DNA of 64,000 nucleotides from Armatimonadota bacterium. Lineage in GTDB: Bacteria; Armatimonadota; UBA5829; DTJY01. This document shows, piece after piece, positions 1-8,086 of the stretch. Position 1 is the stretch's first letter, and each line of letters begins with the position of its first letter. A program made the position numbers and the translations under genes. Below the pieces are notes generated by a model, which was given only the letters and a program-made list of their open reading frames with translations, did not search any database and was not told the origin of the DNA. Location: the NCBI GenBank assembly GCA_023511795.1, contig JAIMAU010000001.1:601351-665350 (forward strand). The letters are read 5' to 3'.

Positions 1-88
1 GTATTCGTTCAATCTCAATAAGTTTTGCAATAATCTCGTCCGTTTTTAACCCTGATATTATGCCATTTATTGACGCTGTCCCTGGCAT
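1..88 (-). CDS. fliD: Flagellar cap protein FliD, N-terminal fragment cut by window edge
   Basis: Only about 29 codons lie in the window. The ATG at 88 is preceded on the minus strand by GGAG four bases upstream. The peptide reads through SINGIISGLKTDEIIAKLI and then IEIERI, which matches the conserved FliD start (a Gly-Leu-x-Thr-Asp segment followed by the Ile-Glu-x-Glu helix). FliD caps the growing filament and directs flagellin assembly. Its position directly downstream of flagellin on the same strand supports the call. The remainder lies beyond base 1, so intactness cannot be judged. Confidence 0.8.
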   Translation of the reverse strand, partial: MPGTASINGIISGLKTDEIIAKLIEIERI

Positions 89-150
89 TCTCCAGCTCCA
101 ATTGTTTAAGAATTAGTGGAAGTACCAATGCTAACTTTATCGTGTAGTGG

Positions 151-174
151 CGTGGCCGCCTCATGGCGGCCACG
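151..174 (-). terminator. Perfect GC-rich hairpin between flagellin and fliD
   Basis: A ten-base-pair perfect stem (151-160 with 165-174) closes a four-base loop, 25 bases past the flagellin stop and upstream of fliD. On the minus strand it is not followed by a clear T-run, while the T-rich side (TTGTTATTT) lies on the plus strand. It may be a partial terminator or an RNA-stabilising stem that makes flagellin mRNA more abundant than fliD. Confidence 0.5.
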
Positions 175-198
175 TTGTTATTTGGTGAGCTTTAGGCG

Positions 199-1014
199 CT
201 ACCTGATTAGTGCCAGTAGCGCTTGTGGCGCTGCGTTCGCCTGCGTAAGCATTGCAACGCCAGCCTGCAGTAGAATCTGGTTGCGTGTAAACGCTACCAT
301 TTCTGCTGCCATGTCGCTGTCTCTGATCGAGCTTTCGGATGCGGCGATGTTTTCCTTCGCTACGCCAAGGGACGCTATGTTGGACTCGAGGTCCTTTTGT
401 GCCGCACCTAACTGGGCTCTCATTGTAGATACCGTGTTTATTGCGGTATCAAGTAGTGAGATAGCGCCCTGAGCGTCAGTAGTAACATCTATTGAAGCTA
501 CACCCAGAGCTTCTGCAGAGACGTTTTCAATGCTTATGGTTGTCGTCTGGTTGGCGTTTGCACCTACCTGGAAAACTAAACCGCTAGCAGTGCCATCCAA
601 CAGCTTCTTCGTGCCGAACTGCGTGTTCGCAGAAATTCGGTTAAGAGCTGATATCGCAGAATCAATCTGCGTCTGGTCTGCTTGCAAAGCGGTTTCATCG
701 TTTGCACCTTCGTTTGCCGCGTGCAGTGCCAGGTTGCGCATTGTGCGAAGCAGGTTCTGGACTTCGGCCAGAGCACCCTCAGCTGTCTTTATCATATTGA
801 CTGCATCGCTTGAGTTTGCTATTGCCTGGCCGAGACCACTAATCTGGCTGCGCAGGTTTTCAGAAATTGCCAGTCCTGCTGGGTCATCTGCTGCTCGGTT
901 GATTCTAAAACCAGATGACAACCGTTCGATTGACGCAGCTAATGCAGAGTCAGTGCCCTGCAACTGACGGTGCGCATTGAGCGCTGCTGCATTCAGGTTG
1001 ATCCGTAAAGACAT
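199..1014 (-). CDS. hag: Flagellin, minimal D0-D1 form
   Basis: This 271-residue protein is the filament subunit, secreted through the flagellar export channel. The N-terminal D0/D1 segment (residues 1-140) shows the standard flagellin signature, including FRINRAADDPAGLAISE near 36-52. The C-terminal coiled segment (about 190-271) carries the usual SSIRDSDMAAEMVAFTRNQIL pattern. The central variable D2/D3 domain is essentially absent, so this is a short flagellin like that of some Gram-positive and thermophilic bacteria. A strong Shine-Dalgarno (AAGGAGGAGG) sits ahead of the ATG. A 338-base leader and fliW lie upstream and fliD downstream. Confidence 0.95.
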   Translation of the reverse strand: MSLRINLNAAALNAHRQLQGTDSALAASIERLSSGFRINRAADDPAGLAISENLRSQISGLGQAIANSSDAVNMIKTAEGALAEVQNLLRTMRNLALHAANEGANDETALQADQTQIDSAISALNRISANTQFGTKKLLDGTASGLVFQVGANANQTTTISIENVSAEALGVASIDVTTDAQGAISLLDTAINTVSTMRAQLGAAQKDLESNIASLGVAKENIAASESSIRDSDMAAEMVAFTRNQILLQAGVAMLTQANAAPQALLALIR

Positions 1015-1352
1015 GTTCTATCCTCCTCCTTGAAGTTTTTGTCCTTTGGACTTTGGAGCATCCTGCTTCATTTTAGCCGGCTGAGTAGTGCAGCCGATTC
1101 CGACCGCCGGCTATCAGCACGTTGCTATTATCGGAATCGGATTTTCTCATGGGCGCACACTCATGGGTCATGTTGCGCCCAAACTGCACATACGCATCAC
1201 TCTCCTTTCGAAAGCAATGTTTTGCGTCTCCAAGTTAAATTGCTGATTTTTGCTTTTTATCTTTGCAAGTACTATTACGGATGTTACTTCCAAGTTCTTA
1301 TTCCATAATTGAGCAAATATTTGTGATATTTATCTAGCTTAATAAATAACTT
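1015..1352 (-). promoter_or_regulatory. Long structured leader between fliW and flagellin
   Basis: No gene is seen in these 338 bases. On the minus strand the region holds several inverted repeats: 1074-1081 with 1106-1113 (eight pairs), 1094-1103 with 1131-1140 (ten pairs) and 1151-1157 with 1174-1180 (seven pairs). The first two are interleaved, so both cannot form in a simple fold. Just ahead of the start are GGA motifs, one in the small GTCC-AAA-GGAC element and two in the AAGGAGGAGGATAG ribosome site. Such GGA motifs are what CsrA binds in hag leaders. I found no csrA here and no convincing sigma-28 promoter. Confidence 0.5.
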
Positions 1353-1817
1353 TTAGGCTGCTTTGGCCAGGCAATTAGAGCTCTCTTCCTTTGGAATTTC
1401 GCCGATTACATGTTTTGTTCCATATCGCTCATCATCAAGAACTATTTGGCGTGCATGAAGCGTGCGAGCATTGATTACTATTGGCCCAAGTAGGTTGGTT
1501 GTAATTCTGCCATTTTCCCTGTCAACCGTTACAGTGGTTAGCATTACAGCCTCAGTTGCCTCCTTGAGGTCTAGTGATGCTACTTGGTCATCATTAAGAA
1601 CTATTTCGTAATCGGGAAAGAAGTCAGTTGGATTGATTACAATGAATGCCACAGCAGGGTCATCCACTGCCTGAAGCCATTTGAATGGCGTATCGGTTCG
1701 GTCATGCAATAATACATACCGCGTGCATGCCGGGAAGCCAAGCATTCCATCTGGCATGTTTACAATAGAATCCTTGGAAACTTCCACAGTTCCGAATCTC
1801 GTTGTTTCAATTTTCAT
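1353..1817 (-). CDS. fliW: Flagellar assembly factor FliW
   Basis: This 154-residue protein has the FliW size and motifs: the opening ETTRFGTVEVSKDSIVNMPDG, GMLGFPACTRYVLL, then a region around VDDPAVAFIVINPTDFFPDYE. In Bacillus and relatives FliW binds flagellin and the translational repressor CsrA, and flagellin export frees FliW to sequester CsrA. Its place between flgL and flagellin is the usual one, but csrA, normally adjacent, is not seen in the window. A GGAAGGAG site precedes the ATG. Confidence 0.92.
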   Translation of the reverse strand: MKIETTRFGTVEVSKDSIVNMPDGMLGFPACTRYVLLHDRTDTPFKWLQAVDDPAVAFIVINPTDFFPDYEIVLNDDQVASLDLKEATEAVMLTTVTVDRENGRITTNLLGPIVINARTLHARQIVLDDERYGTKHVIGEIPKEESSNCLAKAA

Positions 1818-1842
1818 GTATTAATACTCCTTCCTCAGCAAG

Positions 1843-2757
1843 CTACTTAAGGAAATCTGCCAGCGTAAGATTCATTATTCTGCCAGCAGTTGCAATTGCT
1901 GCCTGATAAACGTTCTCCCGGGTACGAAGATCTACAATCGCTTCTGCAAGATCCGCATCCTCAGTTTTCGATAACAGTTCCGACATAGTTACTTTAGAAT
2001 TAAGCAGTGCTTCATTTGTCGCTTCGAGCCTACTCAAGCTTGCACCCACTTTTGACCTTACTGCTATTGCATTATCAAGAAGTGCATCGATGTCGGCTAT
2101 CCTTGCGGAAATTGCTTTGCAGTCTCCGGCGAGTACTTCTTCTTTAAGCAAACGTATTGTTTCAAATATATCGGGCGAGCTTGGAACTGCAATGCTGCCC
2201 ATATTTAGCACCATATCTCCCGTCACACCAGCGGGGATTGATATGCCAGGACCAACTCGGATAAAAAGCTGATTGCTATTTCCTTGATATATATATGGCG
2301 GCTGACCTGCTGGATTACTGATTATCGGCGTCTTGTCACTTAAGCTTCCTGCAAAAATGTATTTGCCTAAGCATTGTGTGTTTGCTAAATCAGCAATTTC
2401 GGATGAAACGTGGTCCAGCTGTGCCGCTACTGCCATTTTTGCTTCGTCGGTTATACTTGCGTTTGCTGATGTCATAGCTAGCGACCTCACGGTGCGGATA
2501 GCTGAAACTATCGAGTCGAGAGCACTGCATGTTATCGATAGTCTATTTCGTGCGATGTCGGTATTTCTTGTATACTGCTCAATCGAAGCAATGGATGATC
2601 GCAATCCCAGTGCTCGTCCGGTTCCCACAACATCGTCTGATGGCAGCCTTATGCGCTTTCCTGAGGAAGCTCTATCCTGTGCTTTTAGAAGAGCCTCGGA
2701 GTTTGTCATGAGATTCATTCGCACTGTTTCAGCTACCATCCCAAGTGTGAGTCGCAT
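1843..2757 (-). CDS. flgL: Flagellar hook-filament junction protein FlgL (HAP3)
   Basis: FlgL joins hook to filament together with FlgK. The 304-residue protein has flagellin-like ends: an N-terminal helix with SGKRIRLPSDDVVGTGRALG (about 33-52) and a C-terminal helix with EDADLAEAIVDLRTRENVYQ. The length is normal for the family. The Shine-Dalgarno GGGAGG is formed by the last codons of flgK, so the two genes are probably translationally coupled. Confidence 0.93.
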   Translation of the reverse strand: MRLTLGMVAETVRMNLMTNSEALLKAQDRASSGKRIRLPSDDVVGTGRALGLRSSIASIEQYTRNTDIARNRLSITCSALDSIVSAIRTVRSLAMTSANASITDEAKMAVAAQLDHVSSEIADLANTQCLGKYIFAGSLSDKTPIISNPAGQPPYIYQGNSNQLFIRVGPGISIPAGVTGDMVLNMGSIAVPSSPDIFETIRLLKEEVLAGDCKAISARIADIDALLDNAIAVRSKVGASLSRLEATNEALLNSKVTMSELLSKTEDADLAEAIVDLRTRENVYQAAIATAGRIMNLTLADFLK

Positions 2758-2762
2758 GGTAC

Positions 2763-4154
2763 TTACCTCCCGCTAATCCCCATTTGCCTTATTATGGTAT
2801 CAAGCATTTCGTCCATAACGCTGATGATTCGTGCAGCGGCATTATAAGCCTGTTGGTATTTGATCATGTTCACCATTTCTTCGTCGATTGATACGCCTGA
2901 CATGGATGACCTTTGCAGCTTTAATTGATGGGTGGAAAGCTCTTGGACGCTGTGTTGGGTTTTTGCTTCTCGTGCATTCGCGCCGATGCGGGCGATTAGG
3001 CTGTTGTAGGCATCTCCAACTGTTTTCCCATCGATAACTGGCTGGTTGCGGAGGTCCGAGATATTTAGGGCAATAGAATTGTCAGCAATGGTTCCGCTTG
3101 TGCCTGTTGCAACCATTCTTGGGTCAGAAATCAGAGACCACTCTACCTCAATGTTGGATGCATTGCGGCCGGAAGCGAAAAAGTTGCCTGCGGGATTGCC
3201 ATTAGGTAAGCGCCCTTCAGAATATATTGCGTTTACTGCTTCTATCAATCCACTAGCAATAGTATTCAGCGAATCAATGCACTCCTGGATTGTTGTGTCT
3301 CGAACATATAGTAGGCCTTTTATCTGGCCGCCATTTATCAAAACTTGCGAATTGTCATTACTCCAAACTATGTCCGACCATGCTCCGGTGCCCTGAACGA
3401 CTGATATCTCGTTAACATGTGTACCTTGCACCAGGTTTTTGCCACCTATTGAAAGCATTAGTTCAGAGCCATTGAGCCCATGTACTTCGACACGCACGAA
3501 TTTTGAGAGCTCTTCAATCAGCAAAGCTCGTCGGTCAAGCAGGTCGTTTGGGCTATTGCCGGCGCTCACCACACCAGTGATTTCGTTGTTAATTTTCGCT
3601 ATCTCTTGGGCTAACGTATTTACCTGTGCAACGCAGTCTGCAATGGTCTGGTCTGTGTGTTTTTGAAGGCTGAGCAAGTCGCCATAAAGCTTTCGCATAC
3701 GGTCGGCCAATGCAACGCCTGCGTCCACTACAGCAGAGCGCGCTGGCAGACTGTCGGGACTGGAGGCTAGTTCTTCCCAAGAATTCCAAAATTGATCAAG
3801 CACTCCCGAAAGCCCCATGCTTCCTGGCTCACCGAAAATTGATTCTATCTGCCCCAAGGCTTCATTCCTTGATTGCCACATGCCAAGTTGGTCAGTAGCA
3901 CGCCGGATTAGCCCATCTAAATAGTCCGTTTGAGCGCGCCTGATTGTTTGGATAACGACGCCTGTGCCGAATTGTGGAATGATACCTCCACCGAGGGCAT
4001 ACGAACCTTGTGCAGGATTGTTGGTGACAAAAATTGGTTCCTGACGCCGATAGCCTTCAGTGTTGGCATTGGCAATGTTGTGCCCCGTCACATTCAGTGC
4101 ATATTGTTGAGCGCGAAGAGCACTAACGGCTATATCAAGCCCAGAAAACGACAA
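2763..4154 (-). CDS. flgK: Flagellar hook-filament junction protein FlgK (HAP1)
   Basis: A 463-residue protein beginning with the rod/hook signature: SGLDIAVSALRAQQYAL, then NVTGHNIANANTEGYRRQ. It ends with the matching C-terminal heptad region containing DEEMVNMIKYQQAYNAAARI. FlgK forms the first junction ring on the hook. The start is a TTG at 4154 with GGAGG five bases upstream, and no better ATG is available near the conserved N-terminus. It is followed within five bases by flgL and preceded by a FlgN-like chaperone. Confidence 0.95.
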   Translation of the reverse strand: MSFSGLDIAVSALRAQQYALNVTGHNIANANTEGYRRQEPIFVTNNPAQGSYALGGGIIPQFGTGVVIQTIRRAQTDYLDGLIRRATDQLGMWQSRNEALGQIESIFGEPGSMGLSGVLDQFWNSWEELASSPDSLPARSAVVDAGVALADRMRKLYGDLLSLQKHTDQTIADCVAQVNTLAQEIAKINNEITGVVSAGNSPNDLLDRRALLIEELSKFVRVEVHGLNGSELMLSIGGKNLVQGTHVNEISVVQGTGAWSDIVWSNDNSQVLINGGQIKGLLYVRDTTIQECIDSLNTIASGLIEAVNAIYSEGRLPNGNPAGNFFASGRNASNIEVEWSLISDPRMVATGTSGTIADNSIALNISDLRNQPVIDGKTVGDAYNSLIARIGANAREAKTQHSVQELSTHQLKLQRSSMSGVSIDEEMVNMIKYQQAYNAAARIISVMDEMLDTIIRQMGISGR

Positions 4155-4167
4155 TTTTTACCTCCAG

Positions 4168-4611
4168 TTAAACCTTCTTATCTAGCAAGAGCGCTCCGTT
4201 CCACTCACCCTCGTTAGCTGCGCGCTGCTCAGTAATGAGTTTTGAAAGCAGCTCAAGTGAGAATCGTGTGTATACTATAGAATTTCTGAGTAGTTCGGTG
4301 TTAGCGGCGACTAATGATTGAAGCCTTTGAGCTACTTCGGCTGTTTCATGACGAATTGCGCTAAGTCTCTTATCGTCATATCTCGCTTTTTCCTGAGCAA
4401 GAAGATTTGTAATGGCTTTTTCTCGCCGAGCCAGTTTGTCCAAGTTGAGCAAAACGGAATCATGCTTGCGCACGTTCTCAGCAAGTTTCTCGTGCATGCC
4501 ATCCTTGAGAATAGATTGTTGTTCTTTTGAAAGATTTATCAATTCATGTAGTTTCTCAAGCTTTTGCTCTGCTGTTGCAATCAATTCATCCCTCAGGCGT
4601 TCCGAGTCCAT
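4168..4611 (-). CDS. flgN: FlgN-like flagellar export chaperone
   Basis: This 147-residue protein is predicted to be almost entirely helical and charged, with a long coiled segment across residues 1-90 (LRDELIATAEQKLEKLHELI near the start). That is the size and character of FlgN/FliT-type chaperones, which bind FlgK and FlgL in the cytoplasm and deliver them to the export gate. The family diverges widely, so the call rests on the position between flgM and flgK together with length and helicity. GGGAG precedes the ATG. Confidence 0.75.
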   Translation of the reverse strand: MDSERLRDELIATAEQKLEKLHELINLSKEQQSILKDGMHEKLAENVRKHDSVLLNLDKLARREKAITNLLAQEKARYDDKRLSAIRHETAEVAQRLQSLVAANTELLRNSIVYTRFSLELLSKLITEQRAANEGEWNGALLLDKKV

Positions 4612-4625
4612 GTTAATTCTCCCAC

Positions 4626-4928
4626 TTACTTTATTCTGCCTTGGAATATGTCAGTCAGTATTCGACGTGCAAGCTCATCCTCATTCACTGCATATTTGCC
4701 AAATTGAATTCTGCTTTTGATATCAGCTATGACGTCATCGCGAACACTTGGCAGTTTTGCAATAACTTGCTTAATTTTCTGCATTTCTGTTGCCTGTTTT
4801 GAAAGGATTAGCTTATCTGGATGCGACGAAGGAACAACCTCGGATATTGGCCTAATTGTATTGACTTTATGCGTATGCAATTCGAGAACTTTATGGATTT
4901 GACTGTTTGAAATATGCATCGTACACAC
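4626..4928 (-). CDS. flgM: Anti-sigma-28 factor FlgM
   Basis: This 100-residue protein has a flexible N-terminal half and a C-terminal half matching FlgM: KIKQVIAKLPSVRDDVIADI, then an IQFGKYAVNEDELARRIL segment (FlgM family: Val-x-x-Ile-Lys-x2-Ile-x2-Gly-x-Tyr, then Ala-x-x-Ile). FlgM holds sigma-28 (FliA) inactive until the hook is complete and FlgM is exported. Its presence implies a FliA elsewhere in the genome. It heads the flgM-flgN-flgK-flgL-fliW block, behind a sigma-28-like promoter. Confidence 0.85.
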   Translation of the reverse strand: MCTMHISNSQIHKVLELHTHKVNTIRPISEVVPSSHPDKLILSKQATEMQKIKQVIAKLPSVRDDVIADIKSRIQFGKYAVNEDELARRILTDIFQGRIK

Positions 4929-4968
4929 CCTTTGGGGTTGCCAATTTAGTTACTCTTTTCCAAGATAT

Positions 4969-4995
4969 GTTTCGACTCTTTTCACCAAAACTTTA
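4969..4995 (-). promoter_or_regulatory. Candidate sigma-28 (FliA) promoter before flgM
   Basis: On the minus strand TAAAGTTT (positions 4995-4988) is an exact match to the enteric FliA -35. It is followed by an 11-base spacer and GTCGAAAC (4976-4969), five of eight against GCCGATAA. The predicted start is about 34 bases upstream of the flgM ATG. The -10 is imperfect, so this is a candidate only. Confidence 0.45.
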
Positions 4996-5063
4996 GCGTT
5001 TTTTAATATTGCAAGCGATTGCCTAGTAAATTAAGACCCACCTAGGTTTTATCCAACCCTTGC

Positions 5064-5357
5064 TTAGTCCTTGTTATTATGAGTTTTCGATAGCTGGGTA
5101 TATAGCATGTCTGCTATGCCCAGAGGGTTTGTAAGAGAAATCTGCTTGGCTATTTCCTCGTCAAGCATGCTATTGAAAAGTTCTTCTTCGCGCCTGTCGC
5201 CAAACAAATCGGTTTTAGGAATTGACTGGCGCATTATTGTCAGGAGTTGGTGGATAAGAACGGATTCAAACTCCTTACATGCTTTCCTCAACTTCTGCTC
5301 GTTGCTTACGACTGCTGATGTATTTGACTTACTTATTGGTAGGTTGTTAACGCGCAT
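5064..5357 (-). CDS. flgJ: Rod-binding protein, FlgJ N-terminal domain only
   Basis: A 97-residue protein from the ATG at 5357, which has GAGG nine bases upstream. A TTG at 5378 would add seven residues. It matches the rod-binding half of FlgJ: RKACKEFESVLIHQLLTIMR, then NSMLDEEIAKQISLTNPLGI. The muramidase half found in enteric FlgJ is missing, as in many phyla, so another hydrolase must open the peptidoglycan for rod assembly. It lies directly downstream of flgI in the conserved order flgH-flgI-flgJ. Confidence 0.88.
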   Translation of the reverse strand: MRVNNLPISKSNTSAVVSNEQKLRKACKEFESVLIHQLLTIMRQSIPKTDLFGDRREEELFNSMLDEEIAKQISLTNPLGIADMLYTQLSKTHNNKD

Positions 5358-5383
5358 GAGAATGGCCTCGCTTTGCAAATTGG

Positions 5384-6487
5384 TTATATAATCTCAAGCT
5401 CTGCATGAAGTGCACCTGCCTGCTTGAGAGCCTGAAGAATAGCTACAATATCTCTGGGTGTTACCTTAAGTTCGTTCAATGCTTGCACAAGTTGCCTTAA
5501 AGTTGAGCCTGGCTGGAGATTGATCAAATATCCGCGTTCTTCCTTTACATCAACCGTAGTTTGCTCAACAACTGCTGTTTCGCCTTTCTTGGCGAATGGA
5601 CCGGGTTGAGAAACTTGCTTTTCTGTCTTTATCTCAATGCTTAAATTGCCATGTGATATAGCAACTGGCGACAACTTGACTCCACCGCCAATGATGACTG
5701 TTCCGGTGCGTTCATTTACAATGACTTTTGCCACCTCAGCTTCGACAACCGAAAGCTCACCAACGTCGGCAATTGTTCTTATCACATCTTGTTCTCCTGC
5801 TTTAACCTGGACTGTTGCTGCGTCCAAAGCTGTAGCCGTGCCTGCCCCAAGCTTGTTGCTTACTGCTTCAGCGATACGGACTGCTGTGGTGAAGTCGGGG
5901 TTGTTCAGCAATATATTGATACAGCCGTCATCAACAAGCGTCGTTGGGACCGCCTGCTCGATGATTGCTCCGCCGGGAATGCGCCCTACGGTAGTGTGGT
6001 TTTTCGTTATGCTGGTGCCGCCTCCACCTGCGGTGAACCCACCGACTGAAACTGGGCCTTGGGCAACTGCATAAACTAAACCATTGGCTGCTTGAAGTGG
6101 AGTCTGTAGTAATGTGCCGCCTTGGAGCGTGCGGGCATCTCCTAATGAGGAAACTGTTACGTCAATTTTGCTTCCTGGGCGAACAAAGGGCGGAAGGTCA
6201 GCTGTAACCATGACAGCAGCTACATTCTTCACTTTCATCTTATCTGGCGGCACACTAATGCCAAATTTTTGAAGCATATTGGCTACAGACTGGGCAGTGA
6301 AAAGTGTTTGCTGGGTGTCGCCAGAACCATCAAGACCTACTACTAGCCCGTAGCCGAAGAGCTGATTGCTTCTGGCTCCTTCAATTCGGGCAATATCCTT
6401 AATCTTCACAGTTTGCTCGGCTATTGCCATTTCTAGCGTCAAGATAATCAAAAAAGCAAAGCATATCTTAGCCATAGTGCGATTCAT
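5384..6487 (-). CDS. flgI: Flagellar P-ring protein FlgI
   Basis: FlgI forms the periplasmic P ring around the rod. The 367-residue protein has an N-terminal signal peptide (about 1-24, hydrophobic ICFAFLIILTLEMAIA) and then the conserved body: VKIKDIARIEGARSNQLFGY, GLVVGLDGSGD, and NERTGTVIIGGGVKLSPVAI towards the end. Length is normal. Presence of a P ring with FlgH implies a diderm envelope. GGAGG precedes the ATG. Confidence 0.96.
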   Translation of the reverse strand: MNRTMAKICFAFLIILTLEMAIAEQTVKIKDIARIEGARSNQLFGYGLVVGLDGSGDTQQTLFTAQSVANMLQKFGISVPPDKMKVKNVAAVMVTADLPPFVRPGSKIDVTVSSLGDARTLQGGTLLQTPLQAANGLVYAVAQGPVSVGGFTAGGGGTSITKNHTTVGRIPGGAIIEQAVPTTLVDDGCINILLNNPDFTTAVRIAEAVSNKLGAGTATALDAATVQVKAGEQDVIRTIADVGELSVVEAEVAKVIVNERTGTVIIGGGVKLSPVAISHGNLSIEIKTEKQVSQPGPFAKKGETAVVEQTTVDVKEERGYLINLQPGSTLRQLVQALNELKVTPRDIVAILQALKQAGALHAELEII

Positions 6488-6521
6488 AATGCTTCCTCCA
6501 TCAACAAGGTCGTAAGCCGGT

Positions 6522-7103
6522 CTAGAATAAAAACCTCAGTATCTTGCTAATAAAACCTTCTTTTGTACGGTTACCTACCGGGCCTTTGCCAATGGTTTCA
6601 ATCCTAACATCAGCCAAATTAGTTGAAAGTACTGTGTTATCAGACCTGATGTCTTGAGGCCGAACAATCCCCGTCAGAATTATGGTTTGTTTATCACCAT
6701 TCATGTTGAGCGATCGCTCGGCTTTAATTTCGAGATTGCCGTTCTTTTGAACATTTGTTACGGTAGCAGCAAGTCGGGTCTCGAACTTGTTGCTTACCAC
6801 GCTTTCGCCGGACGTCGAGCTATTCTGTGATGAAGTATAGCCAAGCTCGGGAACCAATTTCAGAAATGGACCAATGCCTGCTGCATTGTCATGCTCAAGG
6901 CTCTTGTCAAAGCTTTGTCCAGCTTTTTGTGAAGCGGCGGACTGTTCAACGATTAATACTGTAATTAAATCGCCAACCTTGCTTGGCCTTAAATCAGCAA
7001 AGAGGCTTTTCTCCGTTGGCTGCCATAGTGAATCAGCACAGAGAGATGTGATTGTAGCTATAAGCAAAACAATACTTAAAAATGCGAATCTTCTGAGTAA
7101 CAT
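6522..7103 (-). CDS. flgH: Flagellar L-ring protein FlgH
   Basis: FlgH forms the outer-membrane L ring. The 193-residue protein has a hydrophobic signal (about 1-23) and FlgH hallmarks: SLFADLRPSKVGDLITVLIV (residues 34-53), LAATVTNVQKNGNLEIKAER, then a region containing ITGIVRPQDI. Enteric FlgH is a lipoprotein. Here the only Cys is in TSLCADS, which is not a standard lipobox, so it may instead be cut by signal peptidase I after SLCA. Length is slightly short for the family. Confidence 0.93.
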   Translation of the reverse strand: MLLRRFAFLSIVLLIATITSLCADSLWQPTEKSLFADLRPSKVGDLITVLIVEQSAASQKAGQSFDKSLEHDNAAGIGPFLKLVPELGYTSSQNSSTSGESVVSNKFETRLAATVTNVQKNGNLEIKAERSLNMNGDKQTIILTGIVRPQDIRSDNTVLSTNLADVRIETIGKGPVGNRTKEGFISKILRFLF

Positions 7104-7105
7104 TG

Positions 7106-8080
7106 CTACGTCCTCCTGTCAAGTGAAATCTCGATAATCCCAGGTGCGGTTACTGTCCCGCGGACTTCTTGGGAGTCTCTAAACAATCTAACTTTAATGC
7201 GGTCGCCAATGCGGCCTTCTTGCACAGCAACGCCTTTGTCGCTCACACTGACTGCTCCGTTGTTTACAAAAACAATCACTGCGTCGCCTGATTTAATTAC
7301 TGGAGGGGATGCTATCCATCCTCGACGAAGTACCGAACCCTGTGGAATTGGCACACATGCACTCCATCCTGCTTCTGGCTTGCCAATTATAATGTCATTT
7401 GGAAGGTTGGTTATGTCTCGTTCTTCAAGCGAGATATTTGACGCATCTAACTCTTCATCTTTTGCGATGGTTTTTGTCGCTACCGGCACTTGTGCGATAA
7501 CTTTGATTAGAGCTGGGACGTAGACCGTCCGGTAAGTTCTGCCATCAATTACTATCTCGATGGGAACATTCACGCGACCTTTTAGTTGTTTATTTGAGGA
7601 TTTGACTCTTAGTTCAAGTTTGCCGATTGGGACTTCCTGGTCAGTTGGCAATCGAACGATTTCTGCTGATGCAACGCCAGGCAAATCTTCCTTTTTAGAT
7701 ACGTATTCCCGAACAGCATCAAAAAGCATTTCACCAGTAACGAGTAACGCCCGCCTTTTTATGCTAACCAAATCAGGGCAAAGAAACACAATTGAGTTAC
7801 TCCAAAGGCCAACCCGTCGAAGAGCGGTAGTAATCTGTGAGCGTGTCAGTTCTCGAGACTTGCCAGGGAGTGGTGAGCAACATATAACGGTTTTCTTTGC
7901 TTTTTCAGCAAATGCTTGGTCATCCACTTTTATTGTTGCAATGTCCCCGAGAGTGATGGTTTGGCTTTCCACTTCACAGGAAGGTCTGACTTGTATGGTT
8001 AGTTGCGGCGTTGCGATTGCTGGAACGATGGCCAACATTAACCCCAAAATTAGCACATATTTGGTAATTTGCTTGGACAT
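7106..8080 (-). CDS. flgA: P-ring assembly chaperone FlgA
   Basis: FlgA is a periplasmic chaperone for P-ring assembly. The 324-residue protein has a signal peptide (1-23), a variable middle, and a C-terminal SAF domain from about residue 185 (VPALIKVIAQVPVATKTIAK, then DEELDASNISLEERDI). It ends with an OB-like segment containing GDAVIVFVNNGAVSVSDKG. It is longer than enteric FlgA because of the middle region, as is common outside Proteobacteria. It overlaps the transcription unit between flgG and flgH with minimal spacing. Confidence 0.92.
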   Translation of the reverse strand: MSKQITKYVLILGLMLAIVPAIATPQLTIQVRPSCEVESQTITLGDIATIKVDDQAFAEKAKKTVICCSPLPGKSRELTRSQITTALRRVGLWSNSIVFLCPDLVSIKRRALLVTGEMLFDAVREYVSKKEDLPGVASAEIVRLPTDQEVPIGKLELRVKSSNKQLKGRVNVPIEIVIDGRTYRTVYVPALIKVIAQVPVATKTIAKDEELDASNISLEERDITNLPNDIIIGKPEAGWSACVPIPQGSVLRRGWIASPPVIKSGDAVIVFVNNGAVSVSDKGVAVQEGRIGDRIKVRLFRDSQEVRGTVTAPGIIEISLDRRT

Positions 8081-8086
8081 TTATCG

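Noticed and set aside
530..967. 145-codon frame on plus opposite flagellin
   Set aside because: Antisense shadow of a strongly conserved gene; no ribosome site and no recognisable protein.
1128..1135. TCCGATAA on minus, close to a sigma-28 -10
   Set aside because: No TAAA -35 at 11 or 15 bases upstream; it falls inside an inverted-repeat arm.
1030..1308. 92-codon frame on plus in the flagellin leader
   Set aside because: Composition unlike the neighbours, no ribosome site, and it overlaps structured leader repeats.
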